From assembly GCA_934122125.1 (NCBI GenBank), contig CAKOVW010000010.1, positions 1 to 33,701 on the forward strand: a stretch of 33,701 bases of DNA, read 5' to 3'. Each line of letters opens with the position of its first letter. Position 1 is the stretch's first letter. The DNA is from an uncultured Clostridia bacterium (GTDB taxonomy: Bacteria; Bacillota; Clostridia; TANB77; CAG-508). The translations under genes were made by a program, and so were the position numbers. The notes beneath the pieces are model-generated. The model was not told where the DNA came from. It did not search any database and saw nothing but the letters and a program-made list of their open reading frames with translations. Of the stretch, positions 1 to 6,946 are shown one piece after another.

Positions 1-2
1 AT

Positions 3-752
3 GATTATGTTGTTTATGGAGGATTACCATTAATTCTAACAAAAAAAACAGACGAAGAAAAATCTCAATATTTAAAAGAACTTTTTGAAGAAACATATAT
101 AAAAGATATTGTAGAAAGAAATAATATACAAAGAGTAGATATACTAGATGCTTTGATTAATATGCTAGCATCTTCAGTGGGTTCATTAACAAATCCTAAG
201 AAGTTATATGATACATTTGTAAGCTATGGAGAAAAAGAATTATCTATAAATACTATAAATAGTTATTTAAGTGCTTTTGAAGATTCTTTTATTATTAATA
301 AATCTAATAGATATGATATAAAAGGAAAAAAATATATACAAACTCCTCAAAAATATTATTTTTCAGATGTTGGACTTCGTAATGCTAGGCTGAACTTTAG
401 ACAACAAGAAGAAACACATTTGATGGAGAATATAATTTATAACGAATTATTGGTTAGAGGATATAATGTCGATGTTGGAGTTGTGGAAATAAGAGAAGAA
501 AATATAAGAAAACAACTAGAAGTTGATTTTGTATGTAATTTAGGAAACAAGAGATATTATATTCAATCAGCTTTAGCACTTCAAAATAGGGAAAAGACCA
601 TTCAAGAACAAAAACCTTTAATGAATATAGGGGATAACTTTAAAAAAATAATTGTAGTTAAAGATAATATAAAAGCATGGATTACAGAAGAAGGAATATC
701 TGTAATAGGGTTACAAGAGTTTTTATTAAACCAGAATAGCTTGGATTTATAA
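3..752 (+). CDS. ATP-binding protein with DUF4143 domain, 5' truncated by window edge
   Basis: The reading frame is open from the first bases of the window, so only the C-terminal part of the gene is present. The visible part starts with the YGGLP motif that follows the AAA ATPase core in this family. It continues through the winged-helix-like linker into DUF4143, including the short PD-(D/E)XK-like element (LEVDFVCN then YYIQSALAL at roughly residues 180-205 of the visible part). Proteins of this family are P-loop ATPases of poorly defined role, often treated as mobile or accessory housekeeping ATPases. The P-loop itself lies upstream of the window. A TTG or ATG inside the frame near 153 should not be taken as the start, because coding similarity continues upstream of it. 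The VanZ-like gene follows after 33 bases. Confidence 0.85.
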   Translation, partial: DYVVYGGLPLILTKKTDEEKSQYLKELFEETYIKDIVERNNIQRVDILDALINMLASSVGSLTNPKKLYDTFVSYGEKELSINTINSYLSAFEDSFIINKSNRYDIKGKKYIQTPQKYYFSDVGLRNARLNFRQQEETHLMENIIYNELLVRGYNVDVGVVEIREENIRKQLEVDFVCNLGNKRYYIQSALALQNREKTIQEQKPLMNIGDNFKKIIVVKDNIKAWITEEGISVIGLQEFLLNQNSLDL

Positions 753-785
753 GAAGAAATATATGGAGAAATATGAGGAGGTTGT

Positions 786-1283
786 ATGAAAAAAGTAATT
801 ATAAGAATTATATTTATGATATTGTTAATAGCAACATTTGCAATTATTTTTAAATTTTCTTCTCAAATAGCGGAAGAGTCTGATGGCATTAGCCATGGAG
901 TGTTAAGAAAAATAATAGATGTTTTCCCATATACAAAAGGGTTAAGTGAAGAAATAAAAATAAAAATGGTGGAGCATGGCAATCCAATAATTAGAAAGTT
1001 AGCACATTTTTCTATATATGCCTTAGTGGGAGTATGGATAATGTCATTTATGAGTACTTTTAATATTAGATTATATAAAAAATGGATTATAAGTATGTTG
1101 GTTGGAGCTTTATATGCGGCATCAGATGAATTTCACCAAAGTTTTGTGCCAGGCAGAGGTCCAAGTATAATTGATGTGGGAATAGATAGCTTAGGGGTAT
1201 TTACTGGAATATTAGGAGTTCTAATAATAATTTCAATATATATAGCACTTAAAAGCGACCAAAAAGTAAAAGAGAAATGTTAA
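786..1283 (+). CDS. VanZ-like family membrane protein
   Basis: A 165-residue membrane protein with an N-terminal transmembrane helix (about residues 5-24), then three more hydrophobic segments. The VanZ family core is clear: RKLAHFSIYALVG near residues 70-82, and SDEFHQSFVPGRGPS near 113-127 followed by DVGIDSLG. VanZ in the glycopeptide-resistance cluster gives low-level teicoplanin resistance; most stand-alone homologues, like this one, have no proven role and are thought to act at the cell envelope. A strong GAGGAGG Shine-Dalgarno lies just before the ATG. The gene is alone, and its stop codon sits inside the terminator hairpin that closes the transcript. Confidence 0.88.
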   Translation: MKKVIIRIIFMILLIATFAIIFKFSSQIAEESDGISHGVLRKIIDVFPYTKGLSEEIKIKMVEHGNPIIRKLAHFSIYALVGVWIMSFMSTFNIRLYKKWIISMLVGALYAASDEFHQSFVPGRGPSIIDVGIDSLGVFTGILGVLIIISIYIALKSDQKVKEKC

Positions 1284-1305
1284 ATCATTTCTCTTTTACT
1301 TTTTT
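1265..1305 (+). terminator. Rho-independent terminator after VanZ-like gene
   Basis: A perfect 15-bp stem (arms 1265-1279 and 1286-1300, loop TTAAAT) is followed by a run of T. The left arm overlaps the last codons and the loop contains the stop codon of the VanZ-like gene. Confidence 0.9.
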
Positions 1306-1330
1306 GTGGAATTTTGTCGAACGATTTTTC

Positions 1331-1359
1331 TTGACAACAGTTGGAAATGACTGTATTAT
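1331..1359 (+). promoter_or_regulatory. Sigma-A-type promoter of the hicAB locus
   Basis: TTGACA at 1331-1336, a 17-bp spacer, and TATTAT at 1354-1359. It lies about 110 bases upstream of the hicA start, leaving a long leader. Confidence 0.75.
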
Positions 1360-1430
1360 ATATCTATAATTTAAATCATTTAATTTTTAAATCTTAAAAA
1401 ATTTCCAAACTAAAATTAAAAAATTCATTG

Positions 1431-1444
1431 ATAATACGTATTAT
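1431..1444. promoter_or_regulatory. 14-bp perfect palindrome, possible HicB operator
   Basis: ATAATACGTATTAT is a perfect palindrome 27 bases upstream of the hicA start codon. HicB antitoxins with a ribbon-helix-helix domain repress their own operon by binding palindromes near the promoter. The position fits, but the assignment is inference. A 12-base stretch (TACGTATTATGT) recurs at 3309-3320 beside the typA promoter. Confidence 0.45.
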
Positions 1445-1471
1445 GTATGTTACTATTAAGAAAGGAAAAAT

Positions 1472-1667
1472 ATGATATTTGTTGAATTAGAAAGAATACT
1501 AAAGAAAGATGGATGGTATTACTATGACTCAGTAGGTTCACACATACAATATAAACACAAGGCAAAACTGCGGAAAAGTAACAATACCAAAGCATAGAGG
1601 AGATATAAAAAAAGAAACCTTGAATGCGATATTAAAGCAAGCAGGGATTAAGGAGGTAAAACAATGA
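1472..1667 (+). pseudogene. hicA: HicA-family mRNA interferase toxin, frameshifted
   Basis: HicA toxins are small dsRNA-binding-fold ribonucleases that cut mRNA. From the ATG at 1472 (preceded by AAGAAAGG) the frame reads a normal HicA start: ELERILKKDGWYYYDSVGSH, with the catalytic histidine in the GSH motif, then IQYKHK. It then runs into a stop at 1595-1597. The missing second half (GKVTIPKHRGDIKKETLNAI, then LKQAGI) lies one frame over and ends with TGA at 1665-1667, which overlaps the hicB ATG. HicA proteins usually have about 12 bases between the KH and GKV codons; here there are 13. One extra A in the AAAA run at 1564-1567 would explain the break. It may be a real inactivating mutation, a sequencing error, or, less likely, programmed frameshifting. 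The product from the first frame alone would be 41 residues and misfolded. Confidence 0.85.
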
Positions 1668-2074
1668 AAGTTGTTTATCCAGCATGTTTTTATAAAGAAA
1701 AAGATGGAGGATTTAGTGTGCAATTCCCAGACTTACTGGGTTGCTGTACACAAGGTGATACTCTAGAAGAGGCAATTCAAATGGCAGAGGATGCTGCACT
1801 AGGTTGGCTATTAACATCAGTAGAGAACAATGAAGAAGTGCCAAAAGCAAGTGATATAAAAGATATAAAATTAGAAAATGAAAATGGTTTTGTAACATTA
1901 TTATTGCTTGATTTAGGAGCATATAGTCAAAAATATGGAAGTAGAAAATCGGTAAAGAAAAATCTTACAATACCATTTTGGTTAAATGAAAGAGCAGAAA
2001 AGTTGAATATTAATTTTTCAAAAACTCTACAGGACGCATTAATGGAAAAAGTATTAAAGAATAATAGAAATTAA
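1664..2074 (+). CDS. hicB: HicB-family antitoxin with ribbon-helix-helix C-terminus
   Basis: A 136-residue type II antitoxin. Residues about 1-60 form the partial RNase-H-like HicB domain (YPACFYKEKDGGFSVQFPD, then LGCCTQGDTLEEAI). Residues about 95-133 form an Arc/MetJ-type ribbon-helix-helix DNA-binding domain (KKNLTIPFWLNERAEKL, then LQDALMEKV). The antitoxin binds HicA and represses the operon. The start overlaps the hicA stop (ATGA), the usual translational coupling, and GGAGG lies 7 bases upstream. The gene looks intact although its toxin partner is frameshifted. Confidence 0.92.
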   Translation: MKVVYPACFYKEKDGGFSVQFPDLLGCCTQGDTLEEAIQMAEDAALGWLLTSVENNEEVPKASDIKDIKLENENGFVTLLLLDLGAYSQKYGSRKSVKKNLTIPFWLNERAEKLNINFSKTLQDALMEKVLKNNRN

Positions 2075-2155
2075 AAAACATTATGAAAAGGTGAAAACTC
2101 TTATCAAAAGCTAGTTACACAGTTTGAAGAAAATGAATAAAAAATTCATAATTAA

Positions 2156-2216
2156 TAGACAAAAAAGTAAATATGATATATAATTTTAAAGGAGTGCAAA
2201 TTCGCATTCCTTTAAA
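2156..2216 (+). promoter_or_regulatory. plsC promoter with hairpin at the transcript 5' end
   Basis: TAGACA at 2156-2161, 17-bp spacer, TATAAT at 2179-2184. The expected transcription start is near 2191. A 13-bp stem (arms 2185-2197 and 2204-2216, one G-T pair, loop AAATTC) would therefore form from the very 5' end of the mRNA. There is no T-run after it, so it looks more like a 5' stabilising hairpin than a terminator for hicB. Confidence 0.55.
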
Positions 2217-2240
2217 TTGTAAAATAGAGGAGAAATAGAA

Positions 2241-2819
2241 ATGCTTAGAAGTGTAATAGTATTTTTAGTACATATATTTTCAGTAATTGTATTTAGAGTA
2301 AAGTTAGTGGGAAAGGAAAATGTCCCAAAAGAAGGAGCATACATTATGTGTGCTAATCACCAATCTAATTGGGATGCACCAATTTTAGTATCTTCCACTA
2401 AACGAAAAATGCATGTTATGGCAAAAGAAGAATTATTTAAAAATAAGTTTATATATTGGCTAGGAGAAAAATGCCTAGTATTTCCAGTTAAGAGAGGAAA
2501 AATGGATTTAGACTCTATGAAACATTCTTTAAAAGTATTAAAGGATGGAGAAATATTAATGTTGTTTCCAGAAGGAACAAGAAAAGGAATGGCTAAAAAT
2601 GGTAGAGCACAAAATGGTGCTGCATTTATGGCTTTAAGAACTGGAGTTTCGGTAATACCGGTAAATATTTCAGGAGAGATGAAACCATTTCATAAAGTAA
2701 CTATATATTATGGAAAGCCTTTAGATTTTAGTGAGTATAAAACTAGCAAACCAGAAAAAGAAATTTTAGAAAAAGTTAGTAAAGAAATAATGGACAATAT
2801 TATAGCTCTAGAAAAGTAA
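2241..2819 (+). CDS. plsC: 1-acyl-sn-glycerol-3-phosphate acyltransferase
   Basis: A 192-residue membrane-associated acyltransferase of the PlsC/LPLAT family, which adds the second acyl chain to lysophosphatidic acid to make phosphatidic acid. The N-terminus is hydrophobic (residues 1-20). The catalytic NHQSNWD (HX4D, His40 and Asp45), the FPEGTR motif at 109-114 that binds the glycerol phosphate, and the VSVIPV block IV at 136-141 are all present. The length is near the short end for the family. GAGGAGAAAT gives a good Shine-Dalgarno. The PrdX-like gene follows after 23 bases and is probably cotranscribed. Confidence 0.93.
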   Translation: MLRSVIVFLVHIFSVIVFRVKLVGKENVPKEGAYIMCANHQSNWDAPILVSSTKRKMHVMAKEELFKNKFIYWLGEKCLVFPVKRGKMDLDSMKHSLKVLKDGEILMLFPEGTRKGMAKNGRAQNGAAFMALRTGVSVIPVNISGEMKPFHKVTIYYGKPLDFSEYKTSKPEKEILEKVSKEIMDNIIALEK

Positions 2820-2842
2820 TTACATATGAAAAAGAGGAAAAA

Positions 2843-3307
2843 ATGGATATATATAGAATATTAGACATATTAAATATAAAATATAAAGTGCTAGAACACC
2901 CACCAACATATACATTAAAAGAATTGAAAAGTATAAAGAAAAAATTGAATGCAACAATATGCCAAACGTTTTTAATTACAAATAAAAAAGGAATATATTT
3001 TTTAGTTGTATTTGAAGAAAATAAAACAGTTAATCTAGAAACACTAGCTCAAAAGTTAAGAGTACCAGATTTAAGTTATGCAGGTGAACTTGATTTGCTT
3101 GGTGTTTTAAGAACAAAGCCAGGAGTTGTTACACCTTTTGATATAGCAAATGACCTTGAAAATACTGTAATATTAGTAATTGATAGTAAATTAAAAGATA
3201 AAACATTATTGTTTCAACCTGATGGAAATACTAGAACAATGGCTTTAAAGTTTAGAGATTTAGTAAAATTTATACAATATGAAAGACATAAAAGCATTTA
3301 TATTTAA
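2843..3307 (+). CDS. YbaK/PrdX-like aminoacyl-tRNA deacylase
   Basis: A 154-residue single-domain protein of the YbaK/ProRS-editing superfamily, closest in motif pattern to PrdX-type free-standing editing domains that remove mischarged alanine from tRNA-Pro. Supporting blocks are YKVLEHPPTYT near the N-terminus, QTFLITNKKGIYFLVVFEENK (about residues 41-61), and GVVTPFDIANDLENTVILVI near 95-114. After these come the NTRTMALKFRDLVKFI C-terminal helix region. Substrate preference cannot be read from sequence. A second YbaK-superfamily protein lies at 19965-20435 on the other strand; it has a different motif pattern and is not a duplicate. Confidence 0.8.
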   Translation: MDIYRILDILNIKYKVLEHPPTYTLKELKSIKKKLNATICQTFLITNKKGIYFLVVFEENKTVNLETLAQKLRVPDLSYAGELDLLGVLRTKPGVVTPFDIANDLENTVILVIDSKLKDKTLLFQPDGNTRTMALKFRDLVKFIQYERHKSIYI

Positions 3308-3319
3308 TTACGTATTATG

Positions 3320-3348
3320 TTGACAAACAAAATACAATAGAGTATAAT
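3320..3348 (+). promoter_or_regulatory. typA promoter
   Basis: TTGACA at 3320-3325, 17-bp spacer, TATAAT at 3343-3348. It is a perfect consensus, consistent with high expression of typA. Confidence 0.85.
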
Positions 3349-3390
3349 TGAAATGTTAAACTATAAAAATAGAGATAGGAGTAATAAAAA

Positions 3391-5214
3391 ATGAACAATC
3401 AAAATATTAGAAATATAGCAATTATTGCACACGTTGACCATGGAAAAACTACATTAGTTGATGCTCTTTTAAGACAAAGCCATGTATTTAGAGAAAATGA
3501 ACAAGTATCTGAAAGAATAATGGACTCAGGAGATATTGAAAAAGAAAGAGGAATTACAATTCTTTCTAAAAATACATCAGTTATGTATAATGGTATAAAA
3601 ATAAATATTGTAGATACGCCCGGCCATGCTGATTTTGGAGGAGAAGTAGAACGTGTACTTAAAATGGTAGATGGTGTACTTTTATTGGTTGATGCTTTTG
3701 AAGGACCAATGCCTCAAACTAGAGAAGTTTTAAAGAAATCTTTAGCATTAAATTTAAAACCAATTGTTGTTATAAATAAAATAGATAGACCAGGTGCAGA
3801 CCCATTAAAAGTTGTTGACAAAGTTTTAGAGTTATTTATTGAATTAAATGCAAATGACGAACAACTAGATTTTCCAGTTGTATATGCATCTGCAAAAAAT
3901 GGAATAGCTAAAATGAACTTAACAGATGAAAGTGATAATGTAACATGCATTTTTGATACAATTATCAAGAACATAAATCCACCAGCATGTGAGCAAGATG
4001 GAACAATGCAATTATTAGTTTCTAATATTGATTATGATGATTATTTAGGAAGATTAGCAGTTGGTAGAGTAGAACGTGGAACAATTAAAGCTGGACAAAA
4101 TGTTGCTGTTTGTAAAAAAGATGATAAAATAGCACAAGGAAAAATTGCTAAACTATTTACTTACCAAGGTTTAAAAAGAACAGAAGTAGAAGAAGTTGGA
4201 GCTGGAGATATAGTATGTATTTCTGGTATTAGTGATATTAACATTGGAGAAACTGTTTGTGATGTTAATAATCCAGAGAAAATTGACTTTGTTGATATTG
4301 ATGAACCAACAGTATCTATGACATTTAGTGTTAATAATGGACCTTTAGCTGGTAGAGAAGGACAATTTGTTACATCAAGACATATTCGTGATAGATTATT
4401 TAAAGAACTAGAAAGAAATGTAAGTTTACGTGTAAAAGAAACAGACACACCAGATAGCTTTGAAGTTTGTGGACGTGGAGAATTACATTTATCAGTATTA
4501 ATAGAAACAATGAGAAGAGAAGGTTTTGAACTTTTAGTATCTCGTCCAAAGGTTATATTTAAAGAAATTGATGGCGTAAAATGTGAGCCAATGGAAAGAC
4601 TAGTAGTAAATGTACCAGATGATTGTATAGGAAATGTTATTGAAAAACTTGGAAGAAGAAAAGCTGAAATGATAAACATGGAACCAGCTGAAACAGGACA
4701 TACTAAGGTAGAGTTTAAAATTCCAGCAAGAGGACTAATTGGTTATCGTACAGAGTTCCTAACAGATACAAAAGGTGAAGGAACAATGAACAGTATATTT
4801 GATAGTTATGAACCATATAAAGGTGAAATTCAAGCAAGAACAAGAGGAGTTTTAGTAGCATTTGAACCAGGAACATCAATTACTTATGGATTATACAATG
4901 CACAAGAAAGAGGAGAACTATTAATTGGTGCAGGTGTTGAAGTATATGAAGGAATGATTGTTGGTATCAATTCTAGAAATGAAGATATTTCTATAAATGT
5001 ATGTAAAGAAAAACACTTAACTAATACTAGAGCTTCAGGTTCAGATGATGCACTTCGTTTAGTACCACCAGTACAAATGTCATTGGAAAAGGCTATTGAA
5101 TTTATTGCAGAGGACGAATTGGTTGAGGTAACACCAAAAAATATTCGTCTAAGAAAGAAAATATTAAATAACAAAGATAGAGAGAGAATGGCTAGAAGAG
5201 CTACAGCTGACTAA
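3391..5214 (+). CDS. typA: Translational GTPase TypA/BipA
   Basis: A 607-residue ribosome-associated GTPase of the EF-G superfamily, needed for ribosome assembly and growth under stress or cold. GTPase motifs are complete: AHVDHGKT (13-20), ERGITI in switch I (52-57), DTPGH (75-79) and NKID (129-132). Domain II, the EF-G-like domain with ELHLSVLIETMRREGFEL, and the TypA-specific C-terminal domain follow in order (PARGLIGYRTEFL, then NTRASGSDDALRL). The length is standard. TAGGAG lies upstream of the ATG, and the gene has its own consensus promoter. A small unknown gene and trmR follow closely and are probably cotranscribed. Confidence 0.97.
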   Translation: MNNQNIRNIAIIAHVDHGKTTLVDALLRQSHVFRENEQVSERIMDSGDIEKERGITILSKNTSVMYNGIKINIVDTPGHADFGGEVERVLKMVDGVLLLVDAFEGPMPQTREVLKKSLALNLKPIVVINKIDRPGADPLKVVDKVLELFIELNANDEQLDFPVVYASAKNGIAKMNLTDESDNVTCIFDTIIKNINPPACEQDGTMQLLVSNIDYDDYLGRLAVGRVERGTIKAGQNVAVCKKDDKIAQGKIAKLFTYQGLKRTEVEEVGAGDIVCISGISDINIGETVCDVNNPEKIDFVDIDEPTVSMTFSVNNGPLAGREGQFVTSRHIRDRLFKELERNVSLRVKETDTPDSFEVCGRGELHLSVLIETMRREGFELLVSRPKVIFKEIDGVKCEPMERLVVNVPDDCIGNVIEKLGRRKAEMINMEPAETGHTKVEFKIPARGLIGYRTEFLTDTKGEGTMNSIFDSYEPYKGEIQARTRGVLVAFEPGTSITYGLYNAQERGELLIGAGVEVYEGMIVGINSRNEDISINVCKEKHLTNTRASGSDDALRLVPPVQMSLEKAIEFIAEDELVEVTPKNIRLRKKILNNKDRERMARRATAD

Positions 5215-5230
5215 TACGGAGGAATTTTTT

Positions 5231-5542
5231 ATGAATAGCGAAAATTTTAGAAAAAGAATATGGCTGGGAAGAAAAGTTTCAATTGAAAATGCAAGTTTTA
5301 CGAAAAAAGAGGGACCTGCAGAGAAAAGTCCAGATACTAAAATTAGACAAGAAATAAGTAGTATAATAAGAAAAGGTATGGCAAATGGAAAAAACAAATT
5401 AGAAATTTTACTAGAGCTATCTTCAAAACCAGAATACCAAAAATATAAACAATATTTTAAAAAATGGATAAATGCTCAATATGAAAAAAATTATAGTTAT
5501 GAAGCAAAAGGTAAAGTAGAAGATGAACCAGAAAGAGATTAA
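5231..5542 (+). CDS. Small conserved-looking hypothetical protein
   Basis: A 103-residue hydrophilic protein with no motif I recognise. It is charged and helical, without a signal peptide or membrane segment: a basic N-terminus (FRKRIWLGRK), a KIRQEISSIIRKGMANGKNK helix, then EYQKYKQYFKKWINAQYEK. GGAGG stands 8 bases before the ATG, and the gene starts 16 bases after typA, so it is clearly translated as part of the typA operon. Its last 20 bases overlap the start of trmR, suggesting translational coupling. A basic helical protein between a ribosome GTPase and a tRNA methyltransferase might bind RNA, but that is a guess from context. Confidence 0.75.
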   Translation: MNSENFRKRIWLGRKVSIENASFTKKEGPAEKSPDTKIRQEISSIIRKGMANGKNKLEILLELSSKPEYQKYKQYFKKWINAQYEKNYSYEAKGKVEDEPERD

Positions 5543-6122
5543 TATTATAAAGAAAAAGGCTTTAGAAGATAAAGTACCAATTATAATGGATGATACTTTA
5601 GAAGTTATTGCTAAGATATTAAGTGAAAATAAACCAAATAAAATATTAGAAATAGGAACAGCAGTTGGCTATTCAGCCATCTGCTTTTCAGAATATTTAC
5701 AAGATGGTGGAATAATTGATACAATTGAAAGAGATACTGAAAGAGTGAAAGAAGCGAGAGAAAACATAAAAAAGGCAGAAGTAGAAGAAAAAATAAACAT
5801 ATATGAAGGCGATGCAGTAGAAATTCTACCTACTTTAAATGAAGAATATGATGTAGTGTTTATAGATGCAGCAAAAGGAAAATACCCATTCTTTTTAAAT
5901 CAGGCTTTAAGGATGCTAAAACCTGGAGGAATAATATTTGCAGATAACGTGTTATATAAAGGGTATGTTATGAGTGATTATAACAAACACAAACAAAGAA
6001 CGGCAGTAAGAAATTTAAGGGAGTATATTGCTGAAATTACCAACAATGATAATTTAGAAACAGAAATTTTAGAGGTTGGGGATGGATTAGCAATATCAAA
6101 AAATATAGCAATAGTAAAATAA
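5523..6122 (+). CDS. trmR: O-methyltransferase family 3, TrmR-like (tRNA 5-hydroxyuridine methyltransferase)
   Basis: A 199-residue SAM-dependent class I methyltransferase. Motif I is ILEIGTAVGYSAICF (about residues 41-55), with the acidic IERD at about 69-72. The catalytic metal region is FIDAAKGKYPFFL (about 113-125) and the substrate lid is DNVLYKGYV near 140-148, followed by HKQRTAVRNLREYI. The KGKYPFF and QRTAVRNLREYI pattern matches Bacillus subtilis TrmR, which methylates 5-hydroxyuridine at tRNA position 34 to give 5-methoxyuridine. The hydroxylating partner of the U32 (TrhP) family lies 0.8 kb downstream, which supports the call. The start overlaps the preceding gene and has only a weak Shine-Dalgarno. 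Confidence 0.85.
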   Translation: MNQKEINIIKKKALEDKVPIIMDDTLEVIAKILSENKPNKILEIGTAVGYSAICFSEYLQDGGIIDTIERDTERVKEARENIKKAEVEEKINIYEGDAVEILPTLNEEYDVVFIDAAKGKYPFFLNQALRMLKPGGIIFADNVLYKGYVMSDYNKHKQRTAVRNLREYIAEITNNDNLETEILEVGDGLAISKNIAIVK

Positions 6123-6141
6123 TACTATTGCTATATTTTTT
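6098..6141. terminator. Terminator between converging trmR and CmpB-type gene
   Basis: An 18-bp stem (arms 6098-6115 and 6123-6140, loop AAAATAA) ends in a T-run on the plus strand and in a T-run (AAAAA on plus) on the other, so it can serve both converging genes. It overlaps both stop codons. Confidence 0.85.
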
Positions 6142-6688
6142 AATTTAAATATTTAATAAAAGATGTAACTGTATCAATAGCAAATATAACAAAAAATAAA
6201 TTAATAAAAATGAGCTGTATAAAATAAGGAATTTTTGCAAGTATAATGTTTATATGTTTCTTAAAAAATGGGTAAATATGATTTATAAATAATATTGCAA
6301 TAATACCCCAAGCAAATGAATAAAAAATACTAATACGTCCATTTAAATTAAAAAAATCATTTGTATAATCCCACCAATGCATTGCAAACATTGCATCTAA
6401 AATGTAGCTTACTAAATATTCAAAAGCAGAAAAGACAACAGCTGCATATACAAAAAGTTTAAAATTATGTTTTTTATATTTACTGAAAAATATGATGAGT
6501 ATTAAAGCACCATAGCCATAAATAGGGCAAATAGGACCATATAGGAAACCTCTTTTTACAAAATGACCTAAGTTATATATAGCATACAAAGTTTCCATAA
6601 CCCAGCCTAAAAATGCAAATAAAAAGAAATACAAAATAAGTAATTGAATTCTATTTAATTTCACTTTCTTTTTTGAAACAGTTTCCAT
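6140..6688 (-). CDS. CmpB-type integral membrane protein (putative ABC-transporter type IV family)
   Basis: A 182-residue membrane protein with about five transmembrane helices. It carries the family pattern FLGWVMETLY (about 26-35), VKRGFLYGPICPIYGYGAL (44-62), and HWWDYTNDFFNLNGRISI (about 104-121). The family is named as a putative ABC transporter component, but no ATPase or other permease is nearby and no function is established. AGGAG lies 9 bases before the ATG. The gene is transcribed against trmR and away from trhP. Confidence 0.8.
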   Translation of the reverse strand: METVSKKKVKLNRIQLLILYFFLFAFLGWVMETLYAIYNLGHFVKRGFLYGPICPIYGYGALILIIFFSKYKKHNFKLFVYAAVVFSAFEYLVSYILDAMFAMHWWDYTNDFFNLNGRISIFYSFAWGIIAILFINHIYPFFKKHINIILAKIPYFIQLIFINLFFVIFAIDTVTSFIKYLN

Positions 6689-6755
6689 ATAAAAATCTCC
6701 TACTTAAAACTAGTAATATATTATCAAATTTTAATGAAAAAGTAAAGCAAAATTA

Positions 6756-6784
6756 TTGACATATTTTAACTTTTGGTGTAATAT
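6756..6784 (+). promoter_or_regulatory. Promoter of a short non-coding unit
   Basis: TTGACA at 6756-6761, 17-bp spacer, TAATAT at 6779-6784. No ORF with a Shine-Dalgarno follows before the terminator at 6844-6880. Confidence 0.5.
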
Positions 6785-6790
6785 AAATAT

Positions 6791-6880
6791 ATACTAAGAA
6801 AAGTAATTTTTCTTAATAAAAAAACTTATTGAATAAATCAAGAAAAAAATCCTACGAATTTTTGCTTCGCAGGATTTTTT
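6791..6880 (+). ncRNA. Candidate small RNA between CmpB-type gene and trhP
   Basis: The sequence between the promoter at 6756-6784 and the terminator at 6844-6880 would give a transcript of about 90 bases. It contains no ATG and no Shine-Dalgarno. Near its 5' end a weak hairpin (AAGAAAA pairing with TTTTTCTT, about 6799-6815) precedes the terminator stem. The trhP gene has its own promoter right after the terminator, so this unit looks independent rather than a leader. It matches no RNA family that I recognise. Confidence 0.35.
6844..6880 (+). terminator. Rho-independent terminator of the candidate small RNA
   Basis: Stem arms 6844-6858 and 6866-6880 pair over 15 positions with one A-C mismatch; the right arm ends in six T. 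Confidence 0.75.
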
Positions 6881-6881
6881 G

Positions 6882-6910
6882 TAGACAAAATATGACAAAT
6901 ATTGTATAAT
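6882..6910 (+). promoter_or_regulatory. Promoter of the trhP-like gene
   Basis: TAGACA at 6882-6887, 17-bp spacer, TATAAT at 6905-6910, immediately after the preceding terminator. Confidence 0.7.
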
Positions 6911-6946
6911 TATATATGGATTTTTAATTAGAAATGAGGAAATAAA

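Noticed and set aside
4161..4679. Long minus-strand frame inside typA
   Set aside because: It is a shadow of the typA coding sequence; the plus frame has complete GTPase motifs.
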